Shown piece after piece: positions 10,482-20,428 of a stretch of 64,000 bases of DNA (positions are counted from its first letter, which is position 1; the number at the start of each line of letters is the position of its first letter). Source of the DNA: Leishmania mexicana MHOM/GT/2001/U1103 (Eukaryota; Euglenozoa; Kinetoplastea; Trypanosomatida; Trypanosomatidae); contig NC_018337.1 of NCBI RefSeq assembly GCF_000234665.1, positions 124,001 to 188,000 on the forward strand, written 5' to 3'. The notes beneath the pieces were generated by a model. That model ran no database searches and had not been told where the DNA came from. It saw only the letters and a list, made by a program, of their open reading frames with translations. The position numbers were made by a program, and so were the translations under genes.

Positions 10482-11869
10482 ATGTGCCGGTTCCAGTCGC
10501 GGCGGGTCCGGCTCGCACCGCTTCCCTTGATGCTGCTGATCCTGCTCGCGTGTACATCCGTGCTACCGCGCGCGCTCGCCCTGTCCGTCATCGACCCCAA
10601 CGCGGGCACCGATGCTAACGGCAGGAACAGTCCGGCTTCGGCGAGCGCGGTGGCAGGAGAGCATGTGACGGTTTTCATGTGCGCCGGCAGCGGCGACCTC
10701 TCCGGCGCGCACGAGCTCGGCGGCCTCATAAGGGCCATGGAGGAAACACAAGTGCTGTCGCTCAAGTACTGTCAGACAGCCCACCTGGGCCACATCCGCC
10801 ACGCCGACGGGCACGCGGTTCGCAGCCTCGTCGTCACAACGGGCATCAACTACATCAGCTCCACGCTCTGCACGCGGAGTGTTATGAAGCTGCGCCGCCA
10901 ACGCGGCTACACCTACGACGCCATGGTATTCATCGGCACCTCCGGCTTCTCACCGATGGTGGGCGGCTGGGACCCGACCAACACGTCCTCGTACGTCGCC
11001 TCCAAGGAGAGCAAACAGGAGGCCATGATGAAGGGCGAGGCCGCCGCCGCCGGCATGGACGCGGCGCCGCCCGCACCGCTGTTCAAGACCCTGGAACAGG
11101 TGCGCGAGGAGCAGGCAAAGGAGGCGCGATTTCGGCAGGCGGCTGTGGACGGCGGCCAGCTCTTCACGCTCCCCACTGCGTCGCAGCTCAACTTCGAGTA
11201 CGCGCGCACCGGTGAGCAGGTGGACTGGGACGGTTGCTCGCCACGCGTGCCCAGCGCGATCACTCCGCTCTCTCTCGGCAGCGTGTGCGTGACGTCGACG
11301 GCGTACCTGATAGAAACGGGATGCTGCACGGAGCGCGTGCGCCACTCACAGTGCAGCCGGCCGCACTGCACCAGCTTCCGTAGCGAGCTCGGCAGTGTGA
11401 CGAAGGTTTTCTTCGCCAGCGATGCGCTCGCCAGGCAGATCGAGGCGGCATCGCAGCACAAGACGTGGCCGGAGATGCCGGAGATCGTCAAGAAGGGCCA
11501 GATGCGCTTCTGGGCCACCAACGAGGCCGTAGAGCCAGTTGGTGAAGGAGCGCAGCGTCACCGCGCCGCCCCATCTGGTCCGTTGTTTGTCACCTGCGCC
11601 GAGGCCACCGGTAACACAATCAGCACTGGAGCCGAACGCGACTACCTTTGCCGGGAGCACACCACACACGCCCTCAGCATTGCGCAGCACCGTCTTGCCG
11701 ATCTCCAAGACGGCAAGGCCGCCCCGCAGGAGCCGCCTCTCACCACACAGAATGTGGTGTGTGTGCGGGCCATGGAGTCGATGGGCTTCCTGAATTCTGT
11801 GGCGGAAGACATCACTGCTCGTGACATCCCTGTGGCTGTGGTGCGCGGCGCCGCGAACTACGACATGCA
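10482..11869 (+). CDS. Nucleoside-phosphorylase-superfamily-like secreted protein, copy A (3' end lost in gap)
   Basis: 462 residues are readable before the assembly gap. Residues 1-33 form a signal peptide (Arg-rich start, a Leu-rich core, then Ala-x-Ala), so the product is predicted to enter the secretory path. The body resembles the purine/uridine phosphorylase and MTA nucleosidase fold: an N-terminal strand with VTVFMCAGSGDLSG, a central MVFIGTSGFSP segment, and near the end RAMESMG (M431/E432) followed by VAVVRGAANYDM. In MTA nucleosidases the last two blocks hold the catalytic Glu and Asp; here the Asp position appears to be N459. Cys residues are frequent, in keeping with an exported protein. 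Substrate is unknown; a storage or salvage role is inference. The real C-terminus lies inside or beyond the N run. Confidence 0.6.
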
Positions 11870-11969
11870 NNNNNNNNNNNNNNNNNNNNNNNNNNNNNNN
11901 NNNNNNNNNNNNNNNNNNNNNNNNNNNNNNNNNNNNNNNNNNNNNNNNNNNNNNNNNNNNNNNNNNNNN
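11870..11969. other. Assembly gap of 100 N
   Basis: Exactly 100 N is the conventional placeholder for a gap of unknown size. The flanks are parts of two paralogous genes, so at least the 3' end of copy A, a spacer and the 5' half of copy B are missing. Confidence 0.98.
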
Positions 11970-12586
11970 TGCAGATGTTCTGGGAGGCCAACGAGGCGGT
12001 CCCCGACTACGTCGCGGCCGCCGAGGACACAAAGACACACCAGGGCAAACAGGTGCACGCGAGCACCCCCAGCAGCGACGCGCCAGCGACCGCCTCGGAG
12101 GTGTTGTTGTCGTACAACCGCCTGGCGCCCACCACCCCTATCCTGCTGAACTGTGCAGAGGTGACGACAAGCCAGATTCTCGCCGGGCCGCGCTCTGACG
12201 TTCTCTGCCGGCAGTACACCGAGGAAGTGTTCCAGGGTCTGTACGCTGCCAAGGATCTGTCGTGCGTGCAGGCGATGGAGGGGGTGGGCGTGTTGCACGT
12301 GCTCACGAGCGAGTACCCCACCGTGCCGGTCGCCATCGTGCGCGGCGGCTCTAACTACGACATGTTCCCCCTCTCGCGTCATGTCTACCGCCTCAACAGC
12401 ACGGACACCCGCGGGCAGCGGGAGGATGGCGACTGGTACGTTGCCTGGGACCAGAAGGAGCACTACGTCAGCGAAGACGAGTTCCACCTGTACACAAAGG
12501 TGTCGTACCGGTACTCCATTGAAACGGCGAGCGCGGTGGTGCTCAACTACTTCCTCAGCGCGGAGACCGTGCTGCCTGGCATGTGA
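11970..12586 (+). CDS. Nucleoside-phosphorylase-superfamily-like protein, copy B (5' end lost in gap)
   Basis: Only the C-terminal part, just over 200 residues, is present. It starts in the middle of a conserved block (QMFWEANEAV), which matches QMRFWATNEAV of copy A. It then repeats the same order of motifs: a CAEVTTS block, the AMEGVGV block with the conserved Glu, and VAIVRGGSNYDMFPLSR. It therefore shows what copy A should look like after its own break: about 80 more residues ending in TASAVVLNYFLS and VLPGM, without a transmembrane helix or a GPI signal. The two copies differ at many positions, so this is a diverged tandem duplicate and not a collapsed identical repeat. The start lies in the gap. 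Confidence 0.62.
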
Positions 12587-13249
12587 TGCCGAGCTCCCCA
12601 CGCGCGTAGCATCGAAGCGCATCAGCACAGGCACGGCTCCCCGCACGTTGACCGCGGTGACTCGCCTCGCTTGCGTGCCTCTGGGCACGGGCATGTGCGT
12701 GTATGCGTGCGTGCGTGTGTGTGTGTGTGTATGTGAGGATGGCGGCGCGTCGTTTCTCTTACCTTCTTACTTCCTTGATTGCCAGCTAATGTTTTGATCG
12801 CGTTCCTCACTGTATGCCCCACACGCGCCTCGCAGGCACGCTTGGCTGACCTCTAACAGCGACTCCCTCCGCAGCAGTACCTATAGCCCCCACCCACCTA
12901 TTCACGAAGTCACTTGCATGACACACAGCCATGAACCGGACGGCACGCGTCGCACTCGACATGCGCCACGGACACCTCCCACCCCTCCCTCTGCGCTGAG
13001 GCGCACCCGAACCCCCTTCACCGTCCCAGGATCTCTCTCCCCAAAATGCCTTTCACTCCTTCCCTGTCTCTTCACCACCCTCCCCCCTCCTCCTGCCACG
13101 ACCCTCGCCCATGGGTAGTCCGCGTGAAACAAGCCGTCCGCGGCATCCACCTCTCCTTGCTTCGCTGTTCCCCAGCAGTTGGGCCAGGGCACCGGGCGCA
13201 CAAGAGCCGATTCGCGTGTTGCAAGGACGCAGCGCCGCGGGCGAGCACA
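12587..13249. other. Intergenic region, nucleoside-phosphorylase-like B to bS6m
   Basis: It holds a TG run at about 12714-12730 and C/T-rich tracts from about 12975 to 13100. No gene is seen. Confidence 0.6.
13070..13118 (+). promoter_or_regulatory. Candidate spliced-leader acceptor for bS6m
   Basis: A C/T-rich tract ends near 13100 and the next AG is at 13117-13118, about 130 bases before the ATG at 13250. Confidence 0.3.
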
Positions 13250-13729
13250 ATGGTCTTCTACTCCCTTGTGCTGGTGATGAAGCCGCGGCCGCGAAAGTAC
13301 ACGTCGCAGGCGCTGCGCGAGATCGCCGTGAACATCTACAAGCATGGTGGGCTAATTCGCAAGCTCTCCAACGAGGGCATCCTGCGCCCCTACAGCCGCT
13401 TCCGCGACGCCGACAACACCGCCATTACCTACGCGCGCTACGTCACGCTGCAGTTGGACATGGGCGAGGAGCAGATGAACAAGGTGGAGAAGATCATCCG
13501 CGAGCACGTGGATGTGAACATCACGCTGCGGCTCAACAACCTGGAGCGGCCGGCTGGCGTCAAGCACAACCAGCAGAATGCCGCCGCCTACTTCCCACTG
13601 GACACCTTCACGCGGCTGGAGGAGGAGATCAACTGGCCCCCGCAGGTGTCCGGCGACGTGTACGAACAACTGGACATGAACTGGAAGGAGTTCTCTCGCA
13701 CGCGCTGGTCTAACTACCTGCGCAACTAG
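13250..13729 (+). CDS. Mitochondrial small ribosomal subunit protein bS6m
   Basis: The 159-residue protein opens with MVFYSLVLVMKP, the first beta strand of the bacterial S6 fold (ferredoxin-like). It continues with the helix ALREIAVNIYKHGGLI, a strand near ILRPYSRF, the YARYVTLQLDM strand, the helix MNKVEKIIREHVDV and the final strand NITLRLNN. This order is the S6 family pattern. About 50 extra C-terminal residues, rich in Trp/Tyr/Asn, go beyond the bacterial length, as often in kinetoplastid mitoribosomes. The open frame continues upstream of 13250, but that part is leader-like. Role: binding 16S-type rRNA with bS18 in the mitoribosome platform; this is known for the family, not shown here. 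Confidence 0.85.
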   Translation: MVFYSLVLVMKPRPRKYTSQALREIAVNIYKHGGLIRKLSNEGILRPYSRFRDADNTAITYARYVTLQLDMGEEQMNKVEKIIREHVDVNITLRLNNLERPAGVKHNQQNAAAYFPLDTFTRLEEEINWPPQVSGDVYEQLDMNWKEFSRTRWSNYLRN

Positions 13730-14409
13730 CGGCCGCCGTCCCTCTGACAGCGCTGTGGTGCCGCTCGTGTTTCTTGTGCCGTGCCGTAAGTGTGCGTGCG
13801 TTCGAGTGTGTCGGCGTTGGCTCGTTGATGGACGAGTTGAGGGCATCGCCGGTGTCTCCCGTTTGTGTGTTGTCCGCGTCACATTCAAAGAGCGATGCAG
13901 TCGCTGGGACTGCGGCAGCTAAGTGCCGAATCCCATGTCGCAAAGGCTCTTCCCACCGACAGCCCCTCCTGGTCATCAGGGGCGACTGAGCATGGCGGCG
14001 CCCACCCATTCCCCCCCCCCAACTCCCCCGACACACACACACAGAGCGGGGGTGTCTTGGGCCCTGTGATACCACGCACTGAGAAGTGCCCCCACCACCA
14101 CCATCACTCTCTCGTCCCCCTCCGTGATGAAGGTTATGATGACTGATTCTACGCCACACATGCCTCTCCCCTTCCACTCTCTCTTTGCGTCACCGCTCCA
14201 TCGCCATTCCCTTTCGGGCCTTGCCGGGAACACTGGGGCGGGCACTTCTCTGCCGCACACACGCGCACAGCCGGTCCTCCCCTCCCACACCCCACACTTT
14301 CTATTTGGCCTCTCTCTCGACTCTGTTAGCCCGACTCAGCAAAGGGGCCAGAGGCACACACACACAGAGCCACGCGGCGCAAGAAGGCTTTGCACGAGTC
14401 ACGTCAAAC
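13730..14409. other. Intergenic region, bS6m to dynein-tip-like gene
   Basis: It holds a short C run and a CA run at about 14021-14043, then C/T tracts at about 14270-14325. No gene is seen. Confidence 0.6.
14270..14329 (+). promoter_or_regulatory. Candidate spliced-leader acceptor for the dynein-tip-like gene
   Basis: A C/T tract at about 14274-14327 is followed by TAG ending at 14329, 80 bases before the ATG at 14410. Confidence 0.35.
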
Positions 14410-15672
14410 ATGTCGGCTCGGCCATCCGATGAGCTTGCACGCCTGCAAGAGGAGCTGGAGCAGGAAGAGCAGGATCTAGCCGCGCTGGAGGACAACGTCG
14501 AGGCTCACGCGGTCCAGCTTGGATACCTGCACACAGAGTACACGCTCAACAAGACGCGTGTCTGCCAACACTACGAACCGCGCCTCGAGCCGCTGCGCGT
14601 CATCACGTACGCGACTGCTCAGAAGGAGGCGCTCATCGCTTTCCAGATCGAGTGGCTGGAGCGCAAGATAGTGATGCAGGAGCGCCGCTCTCAAGGTGGG
14701 CAGTTTATCGAGACCCGCGACATGAAGCCGGCAGCGGAGGAGTACCAGAAGAAGGCGCAACAGTCGCTCCTACGCTGCTACGAACACATCTCCGAGTGCC
14801 CAGAAGATGCGCTGCACATCATCAGCCAGTACGTGTGTCCCCCGGAGGAGGCCATCGAAACGATGGAGCTGGTGATGAAGGTGCGCGGCGAGCCCCCCGA
14901 GGCCTGCACGTGGGAGGCGTCGCAAGTGCTCTTCAGTCACACATACTTCCACGAATTCTTCGCTACGCGTAGCGAGGGTTTGTTGAAGAAGTACGACCTC
15001 CTCAGCGATGAGCTCATGACCGAGGTGGAGGGCTTCTGCGCCGATCCTCACCACAGCGTATCAGCGCTGTATCGCATCAGCATCCCGATCGGGTGCATGG
15101 GAGAGTGGCTGCACTCCATTCGGAATTACTACCGTGTGAAGCTGGTGACGGCGCCGGTACTGCTGTCACAGAGCGCTGACACAGGTCGGATGGCGAAGCA
15201 GGCGCAGGCGTGGCTGGCTGCGGTAACGCTCGGAGAGGTGCGCGATCGAACGCCGCCGCAGCAGCAGACCACTGCCGCCAAGCATGCCGTCACGGAGGAT
15301 GCTGAGCTCGGTGCCCTCGTTGCAGCGTACGAGGCAAGCAAAGAACACCTGCAGCTCACTACGGAGCCGGCCTCGGTAACGGCAGCCACGCTGCAGAAGT
15401 TGCGCCACCGCCTCCACAAACTCCGCGAGAGTGTGCGCACTGCGGAGGAGGAGCGCATCGCCATAGAGGGCGAACTGCAGGCGAAGCTCGCGGAAGTTCG
15501 TGGCAACTACGATGAGACGATGGTGCCGCTGGAGGATCAGCTCGAGGAGATGACGGAGTGCTTTGTCCAGCGCGTTACACAACAATGGGACGTTGCTGCC
15601 GCTCCTCCGTCCCCCACCACCGCGGCGGCAAGCATCGCCGATAACGCCCCCGCCGTGGCAGCAGCTGGGTAG
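14410..15672 (+). CDS. Coiled-coil protein with dynein stalk-tip (microtubule-binding) domain, no motor
   Basis: The 420-residue protein has three parts. Residues 5-135 are Glu/Leu/Gln-rich coiled coil. Residues 140-245 resemble the microtubule-binding tip of dynein heavy chains: the PP-x-x-A-x-x-x-M-E helix start (P144-E153), W168 at the family Trp, the YFHEFF segment (179-184), then DPHHSV (212-217) where dyneins have an N/D-P pair, R222-I-S, and W233 with Y240-Y241 leading into the second stalk helix. Residues 320-400 are again coiled coil. This is the order CC1, tip, CC2 of a dynein stalk, but no AAA+ ATPase, linker or tail is present; the gene is complete at both ends. The upstream open frame is leader. 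A microtubule or axoneme role is inference. Alternative: a chance resemblance of a helical protein. Confidence 0.6.
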   Translation: MSARPSDELARLQEELEQEEQDLAALEDNVEAHAVQLGYLHTEYTLNKTRVCQHYEPRLEPLRVITYATAQKEALIAFQIEWLERKIVMQERRSQGGQFIETRDMKPAAEEYQKKAQQSLLRCYEHISECPEDALHIISQYVCPPEEAIETMELVMKVRGEPPEACTWEASQVLFSHTYFHEFFATRSEGLLKKYDLLSDELMTEVEGFCADPHHSVSALYRISIPIGCMGEWLHSIRNYYRVKLVTAPVLLSQSADTGRMAKQAQAWLAAVTLGEVRDRTPPQQQTTAAKHAVTEDAELGALVAAYEASKEHLQLTTEPASVTAATLQKLRHRLHKLRESVRTAEEERIAIEGELQAKLAEVRGNYDETMVPLEDQLEEMTECFVQRVTQQWDVAAAPPSPTTAAASIADNAPAVAAAG

Positions 15673-17192
15673 CCCTGTGTGCGGCACGGTACCCTCTGCT
15701 GTGTGTGTGTGTATGTAGGTGTGGCTACGGTTGAGGGATCGTGTTCACTGCATGTCTCGTGAGCGTGGGGTGTCGCATCCCGTCGCCGAATTTCCATGGT
15801 TGCCTTGCGACTCGCGCTGACGCCACTGCGCGTGTCTGCGGATGGTTCTGCTGGGGTGCCGTGAGTACCCCAAGCGGAAGTCGAGAATCAGCAAAGGTGA
15901 ACACCCTAAATATGTACGGTCGGTCTATCCTTAAGTGCGAGGTGGGGCGTCGTCTCTCCCAGCGCACCCTTGCTTCTCCTGCGTTATCGTGTCACCTTCA
16001 CGTGGATCTCCACATCGTCCAACAACACCAGCGAAGAACACGAGAGGCGGAAAAGGCAGAAGGCGGAGGCGCACGAGGCGTTTCTATGTATCCTGTATGT
16101 GTGTGCGAGGAGAGAGACGTGCAGGGGGGGTCGGGGTGTGCGGGGCACATGAAAGGATGACGAGATCGACCGAGCGCCATCCCTCTCTGCTGCCGCTCCC
16201 CCGACACTCTCGTGCCCACGTCGGGTCGCGCGTGCTGGAGAAGACGCGGACAGGGGCACTCAACGATGTACAGCAGCTGTTTTTCCATTTTTCCCTTGTA
16301 CTTCTTTTACTTTTCGGTGGTGGTGTTGGTGATGGTGGGGGTGGGAGCGTTGTGTGTGTGTGTGTGCGTATACAGCACCTCCTCGCCCATGCTTATCAAC
16401 TGACCTCATCCGTCTCTCACACGCGCCGGCTGTGTGCGCGTCGTGCGCCTGCAGCTAAGCTCTCTGTCTCTTCTTATTATTGGAACCACTGAAAAACGAC
16501 AGCCCACTGGTGTAGCACAAAAGACCGACTTGCGAGGAGGCGAAAGGGAGGAGCGGTCTTCGGTGCCGCAGCTCGCGTCTCCTGCGTCGTCGGCACCGAC
16601 GAGCTCCCTCTCACTCACACACGTGCGCCTGGCGCGAGAGAGAAAATGTGTAAGGGGAGGGGGGGAGTGGGGTGCAGGCGTGTCGGATCCGCCCACCCCC
16701 CCCTCCCACATCTTCCCTTGGCCATTCACGTCTGCCGCCTCTCGTCGGCTCCTCTTTTCGACAAGGGGCCGGCATTCCACGGTGCACCCTGCCCTGCTGT
16801 ATGCCCGCACACGCACAGACACGCGCAAACGACCGAATCATGCCTCTCTCTCTTCTCCACCCCCTTCGCATGAGCATCTGACTTATGCCGATGCGCCCCC
16901 CAGGGGTACTCACCACCCCTTCACCCCATAGACGCACGCACGCAACCCTGCTCACACACGGCAGAGGACAGCGCAGGCAGCGGATGCGACGGCTCGCTGC
17001 CGTTCTACTCTGCCTTGCTTTTTCTGGTCCTCCTTTTCCCGCTGGCAGTCAACATGCGAGCAGCGCTGCCGCCACCACAACAACAGCGACCCCCCTCCAC
17101 ATCACTCCCCTGGCCTTTACTGTCATCTCTGGCGCTTGCGAATCCCTGCTACCACTCTTCCTGTTTCTTCAGCGGCCCTCCGACTCCTCAAG
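15673..17192. other. Intergenic region, dynein-tip-like gene to 562-residue gene
   Basis: It holds GT runs at about 15699-15711 and 16350-16366 and several C/T tracts (about 16690-16735, 17080-17170). Open frames of up to 185 codons on both strands are low-complexity. No gene is seen. Confidence 0.55.
17150..17172 (+). promoter_or_regulatory. Candidate spliced-leader acceptor for the 562-residue gene
   Basis: A T/C-rich tract is followed by CAG ending at 17172, only 20 bases before the ATG at 17193. Confidence 0.35.
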
Positions 17193-18881
17193 ATGCACAC
17201 GGGTGTGTACACGTGCGCTGAGTTCTCCAGTCACCTCTCCGCCGTCCTGGGTCGTCACCCACATGTAACTGACCTGCGGCTGCAGCTTCTACCACCCGCG
17301 AGAGGTCCTCGTCCGCCACGAGAGTGCGGCGATGTGCAAGGCAGTAGAGCAGCTGTGGAGGCGTGCCCATCGGTGGAAGACAGCGGGTTGGACTTCACAA
17401 CCTTCTACGCTGTTCTTCTTGCCCGGCGTGACGACGGCGGCGACGGCGAAATCGTTGCCGTCTACACGGTGGTTGGGCACGTATCTCACATTTCGCTCAA
17501 CTGGTGTGCGCAGCTTCAGCGCTCGTTGAGCGTCACCGCCCTTCTCGCAGCGCCGACGCGCAGCCTCGTATGGCAAGCCAGCGGCTTTCATGAGAGCGAG
17601 GCTGGCACCACCCTGGGTCGAGAATGCATGGCGGGAGTCTCGTCGTTCGAGGTGCGGCTCTCCCCGTACGTGCCGCCACTGCAGTGGTGCCGCGCAGTGG
17701 ACGGCGTCTTCGGCTCGCATCACTTCGTCTGTGGCTCCTATACCTGTGGCATCGGTGAACCGCGCGACGACGACGACAGTGCTGGTGCAGCGCACACACG
17801 CGTGGAGTGGGAAGGGAGGGATAGCCTCCGCACACCACCAAAGGCAGCGGTCGATGCTGCCATCACCAACGTGGCGCCACACACACCAAGTGCCGGTCCG
17901 CCGGTGCGGATGCCGCGTCGAGAAGGCGCGCTCGCAGGCGTGTGGGTCAGCACCCCAGCAGCGGAGGAGACGTCATGCTGCTCCTCCACTCTCAGCAGCG
18001 GGCACCTTCCCCTTCGTGTGGCGAGCGTGCTGAACGGCAACGTGCCTTTAGACGACGCCACCAGCTCGATACCGGGCACGCGCGTGCTGTGCTTGGTTGC
18101 GCTTGATGGCTCGCTTCTCACGGGGCGCAGGTGTCCCAATCCGCCGTCGCCGTCGTGGCCACGGGACCTCTTTGATAGTGTCTGTGACTTCATCTCTCGC
18201 GACGTCATGCCGCGTGTCTCGCTACGACTCATCGACGGTACATGGGCCCGCGCAGAGGCGTCAGAGCGCCTGCTCGATGATGTCTGCCAGGTGCGGCAAG
18301 CGCTAGGAACAAGCTACGTCGTACAGTACCCCTCGGACGCCGCAGCCCCTGCCGCGACACGTGCGCGCAGCATCGTCATGGTGCTGGACCTTTGTGTCCC
18401 TCTCCAAAAACTCCTCTCCACCCTTCCTTCGACGCACACATCCTCGCTACCGTCAGCAACGGATGCCAAGTCGGAGCGGTGGCAGCATCGTCTGGCGGCC
18501 CAACTGGCGGCGGCGGTGCAGGACACTATTGGTCAGCTTGTCTCTCAGCACCCTGACGTGTTCGCCTTCACGCGCGAGGCCGCACGGTCGACGGAGAGCG
18601 CGCTGGCGGCGCAGCTGTCGCGCGCGCCCACGCACTTCACCCGCGAAATGCATTGCCGTAGCATCGCGGCGAGTGTTTCTCAGATCCTCTCCCTCTCCTC
18701 GAACACCGCCTTTGCAGAGGAGGTGGTGCGGTTACTCTGGGGATGTGAGACAGATGTCGAGACCACCGACGTCACCACTAGCACAGAGCGCAGTCGTGAG
18801 AGTCTGCGTGTCTCACAGCGGCAGCCAGTGCAGATCCAGCGCCGCATTGAAGAGCGGTTGATGAGGGCCATACCTCCCTGA
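17193..18881 (+). CDS. Hypothetical protein, 562 residues
   Basis: I do not recognise this protein. The start is the first ATG of the frame (MHTGVYTC); the frame is open further upstream without ATG. Residues 1-200 are mixed alpha/beta in look, with hydrophobic blocks such as FYAVLLARR and VAVYTVVGHVSHISLNWCAQL. Residues 190-310 are polar, low-complexity and poorly structured. Residues 310-560 are helical, with VMVLDLCVPLQKLLSTL and LAAQLAAAVQDTIGQLV. There is no signal peptide, membrane helix or clear motif. G/C-ending codons and length make it a real gene. Confidence 0.8.
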   Translation: MHTGVYTCAEFSSHLSAVLGRHPHVTDLRLQLLPPARGPRPPRECGDVQGSRAAVEACPSVEDSGLDFTTFYAVLLARRDDGGDGEIVAVYTVVGHVSHISLNWCAQLQRSLSVTALLAAPTRSLVWQASGFHESEAGTTLGRECMAGVSSFEVRLSPYVPPLQWCRAVDGVFGSHHFVCGSYTCGIGEPRDDDDSAGAAHTRVEWEGRDSLRTPPKAAVDAAITNVAPHTPSAGPPVRMPRREGALAGVWVSTPAAEETSCCSSTLSSGHLPLRVASVLNGNVPLDDATSSIPGTRVLCLVALDGSLLTGRRCPNPPSPSWPRDLFDSVCDFISRDVMPRVSLRLIDGTWARAEASERLLDDVCQVRQALGTSYVVQYPSDAAAPAATRARSIVMVLDLCVPLQKLLSTLPSTHTSSLPSATDAKSERWQHRLAAQLAAAVQDTIGQLVSQHPDVFAFTREAARSTESALAAQLSRAPTHFTREMHCRSIAASVSQILSLSSNTAFAEEVVRLLWGCETDVETTDVTTSTERSRESLRVSQRQPVQIQRRIEERLMRAIPP

Positions 18882-19618
18882 CAGGGTTCGCTGTCGAGTT
18901 AAGCACGCCCGCATGAGCATGACGCGCGCGTGGATGATGGCCTGTCCCGATCCTGCTCAGCATCCCACACCTACGCGCTTCTGGGAGATGAAGCGAGCAC
19001 CGCTTACTTTGCGTGTCCTCCTACGTTATGCTGTTGTCATGGTGGGCGCCAACACGGATGCAGTGCTGCTGGTCATGTTGCTCGTTTCTTTCGCCTTTTC
19101 TTCCTCCTGCTGCTGCCCCTATCCCCCTCCCCCTCCCCATTACTCTCGAACCCGATTCACATGGGCAGCGTTGCCATGGATTAGCAGCAGCCCTCGGGCG
19201 CCAATGGACGGCGGGCGGCAGGAGGGGAGCCCATGCACTCACCGCCGCGCCCCGTCAGGCATGAGCAGCCCCCCCCCCCACACACACACACACATCCCTT
19301 TTTTCTCAGCTCCGCAGCACGTTGTTTTGAGTGCAGAATGCTTACTGGTCGCCATGCACGTCCTTCCCGCTCCCTCTCCCTCTCCCCCCCTCCGCCCCAC
19401 CCCTCCACTTGCCTCTCACCCACTGTCGCCCCGCAGAGTCTTCAGCGCCATCACAGACGTGCACGCCACGCTGAGCAAGAGACGGTCCCAATACATGGAT
19501 GCATGGAGCAACCCTGCGTGGAGCTCCCTCCCCCTATAGCCCCTCTCGCCTCCCGCATCATAACCACGCAGCGCGATCCCATTTCTAGCCAGGAGGTGTG
19601 CGAGTGGGCGGACGTGCA
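18882..19618. other. Intergenic region
   Basis: It holds a C run joined to a CA run at about 19269-19294 and C/T tracts at about 19353-19420. No gene is seen. Confidence 0.6.
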
Positions 19619-20428
19619 ATGCAGTCACGTGTGCGCTTGCTATACCTGGAGTTCATGTATCTCCTCCCTCAGCTCAAGGGCTTCTACAGCCCACAGGGCG
19701 CTGCTGCGGCTCCAAAGAGGCCCACATCTGGGATGGCGCCTTCGAAGCCCTTCTACCTCCGTGTACCAGCTGAACACCCCGTGTGCGAGTCGCTGCGCAG
19801 CGCGCACGTCACGGAGCTGAGCAGTCATCGCCAGGGCAAACGGCCCGCTGGCGCATCGCCAACGCACACCACTACCACCGACGCCGAGGCCCCGCCGCCT
19901 CTGGTTGACGTGAGCACGGCTGTCAACTCTGAATCGTGCGTCATCTTTAAGCTGCAGAGAGACAGCGAGCGGGCCCTCGTGGCACCCTTCATGCCCGCCC
20001 ACTGGGACAACAACACTGCAAGGAAGCCATCCCCATCACCGGCAGGCCAACACGCGCCTGCGGCGGAGCGCGCCGCTGAGGCCGAATACCGTGCTCGTGT
20101 GCAGCGTCTGTTCTATGCAAACGCCCTCGTGCCTCTGGGCAGCCCGGAGTGGAAGCGCTGTCTCGCTCGTGGCCGCTATGAGGTGCGCAGCGTCCACAAC
20201 GTATTGCACGTGCGCAAGTACCGCGCGCTGCACAAGCGGTACAGCTGGGCGTCGCAGCTCTCGCGCACGGAGTTGGAGGCGGCATGGGGCGGCAGCATGG
20301 AAGACGTGGAACAGGCACTTCTGGGATTGTCTAATAGGGACGTGTACGGCTACTCCGACAGCGACACCGAAGGACCAGAGGAGGCGAAGGGAAACGGGAA
20401 GCAAGAAGAACATGCGGGCCGGCCGTAG
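19619..20428 (+). CDS. Hypothetical protein, 269 residues
   Basis: I do not recognise the family. The first ATG of the frame is at 19619; upstream the frame opens with GTG only. The N-terminus MQSRVRLLYLEFMYLL is basic and amphipathic and recalls LYR-type mitochondrial proteins, but the LYR triplet itself is LYL here, so this is only a hint. Residues 75-100 and 120-140 are low-complexity. Residues 145-240 form a compact, charged, helical region (AEYRARVQRLFYANALVPLG, then RKYRALHKRYSW). The end is acidic and Lys/Glu-rich. A mitochondrial, perhaps mitoribosome-associated, location is possible but not shown. Confidence 0.75.
   Translation: MQSRVRLLYLEFMYLLPQLKGFYSPQGAAAAPKRPTSGMAPSKPFYLRVPAEHPVCESLRSAHVTELSSHRQGKRPAGASPTHTTTTDAEAPPPLVDVSTAVNSESCVIFKLQRDSERALVAPFMPAHWDNNTARKPSPSPAGQHAPAAERAAEAEYRARVQRLFYANALVPLGSPEWKRCLARGRYEVRSVHNVLHVRKYRALHKRYSWASQLSRTELEAAWGGSMEDVEQALLGLSNRDVYGYSDSDTEGPEEAKGNGKQEEHAGRP

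Noticed and set aside
10482..12586. One fusion gene across the N run
   Set aside because: The same motif order appears on both sides of the gap and the two sides are in different frames relative to each other. Two cut tandem copies explain this better.
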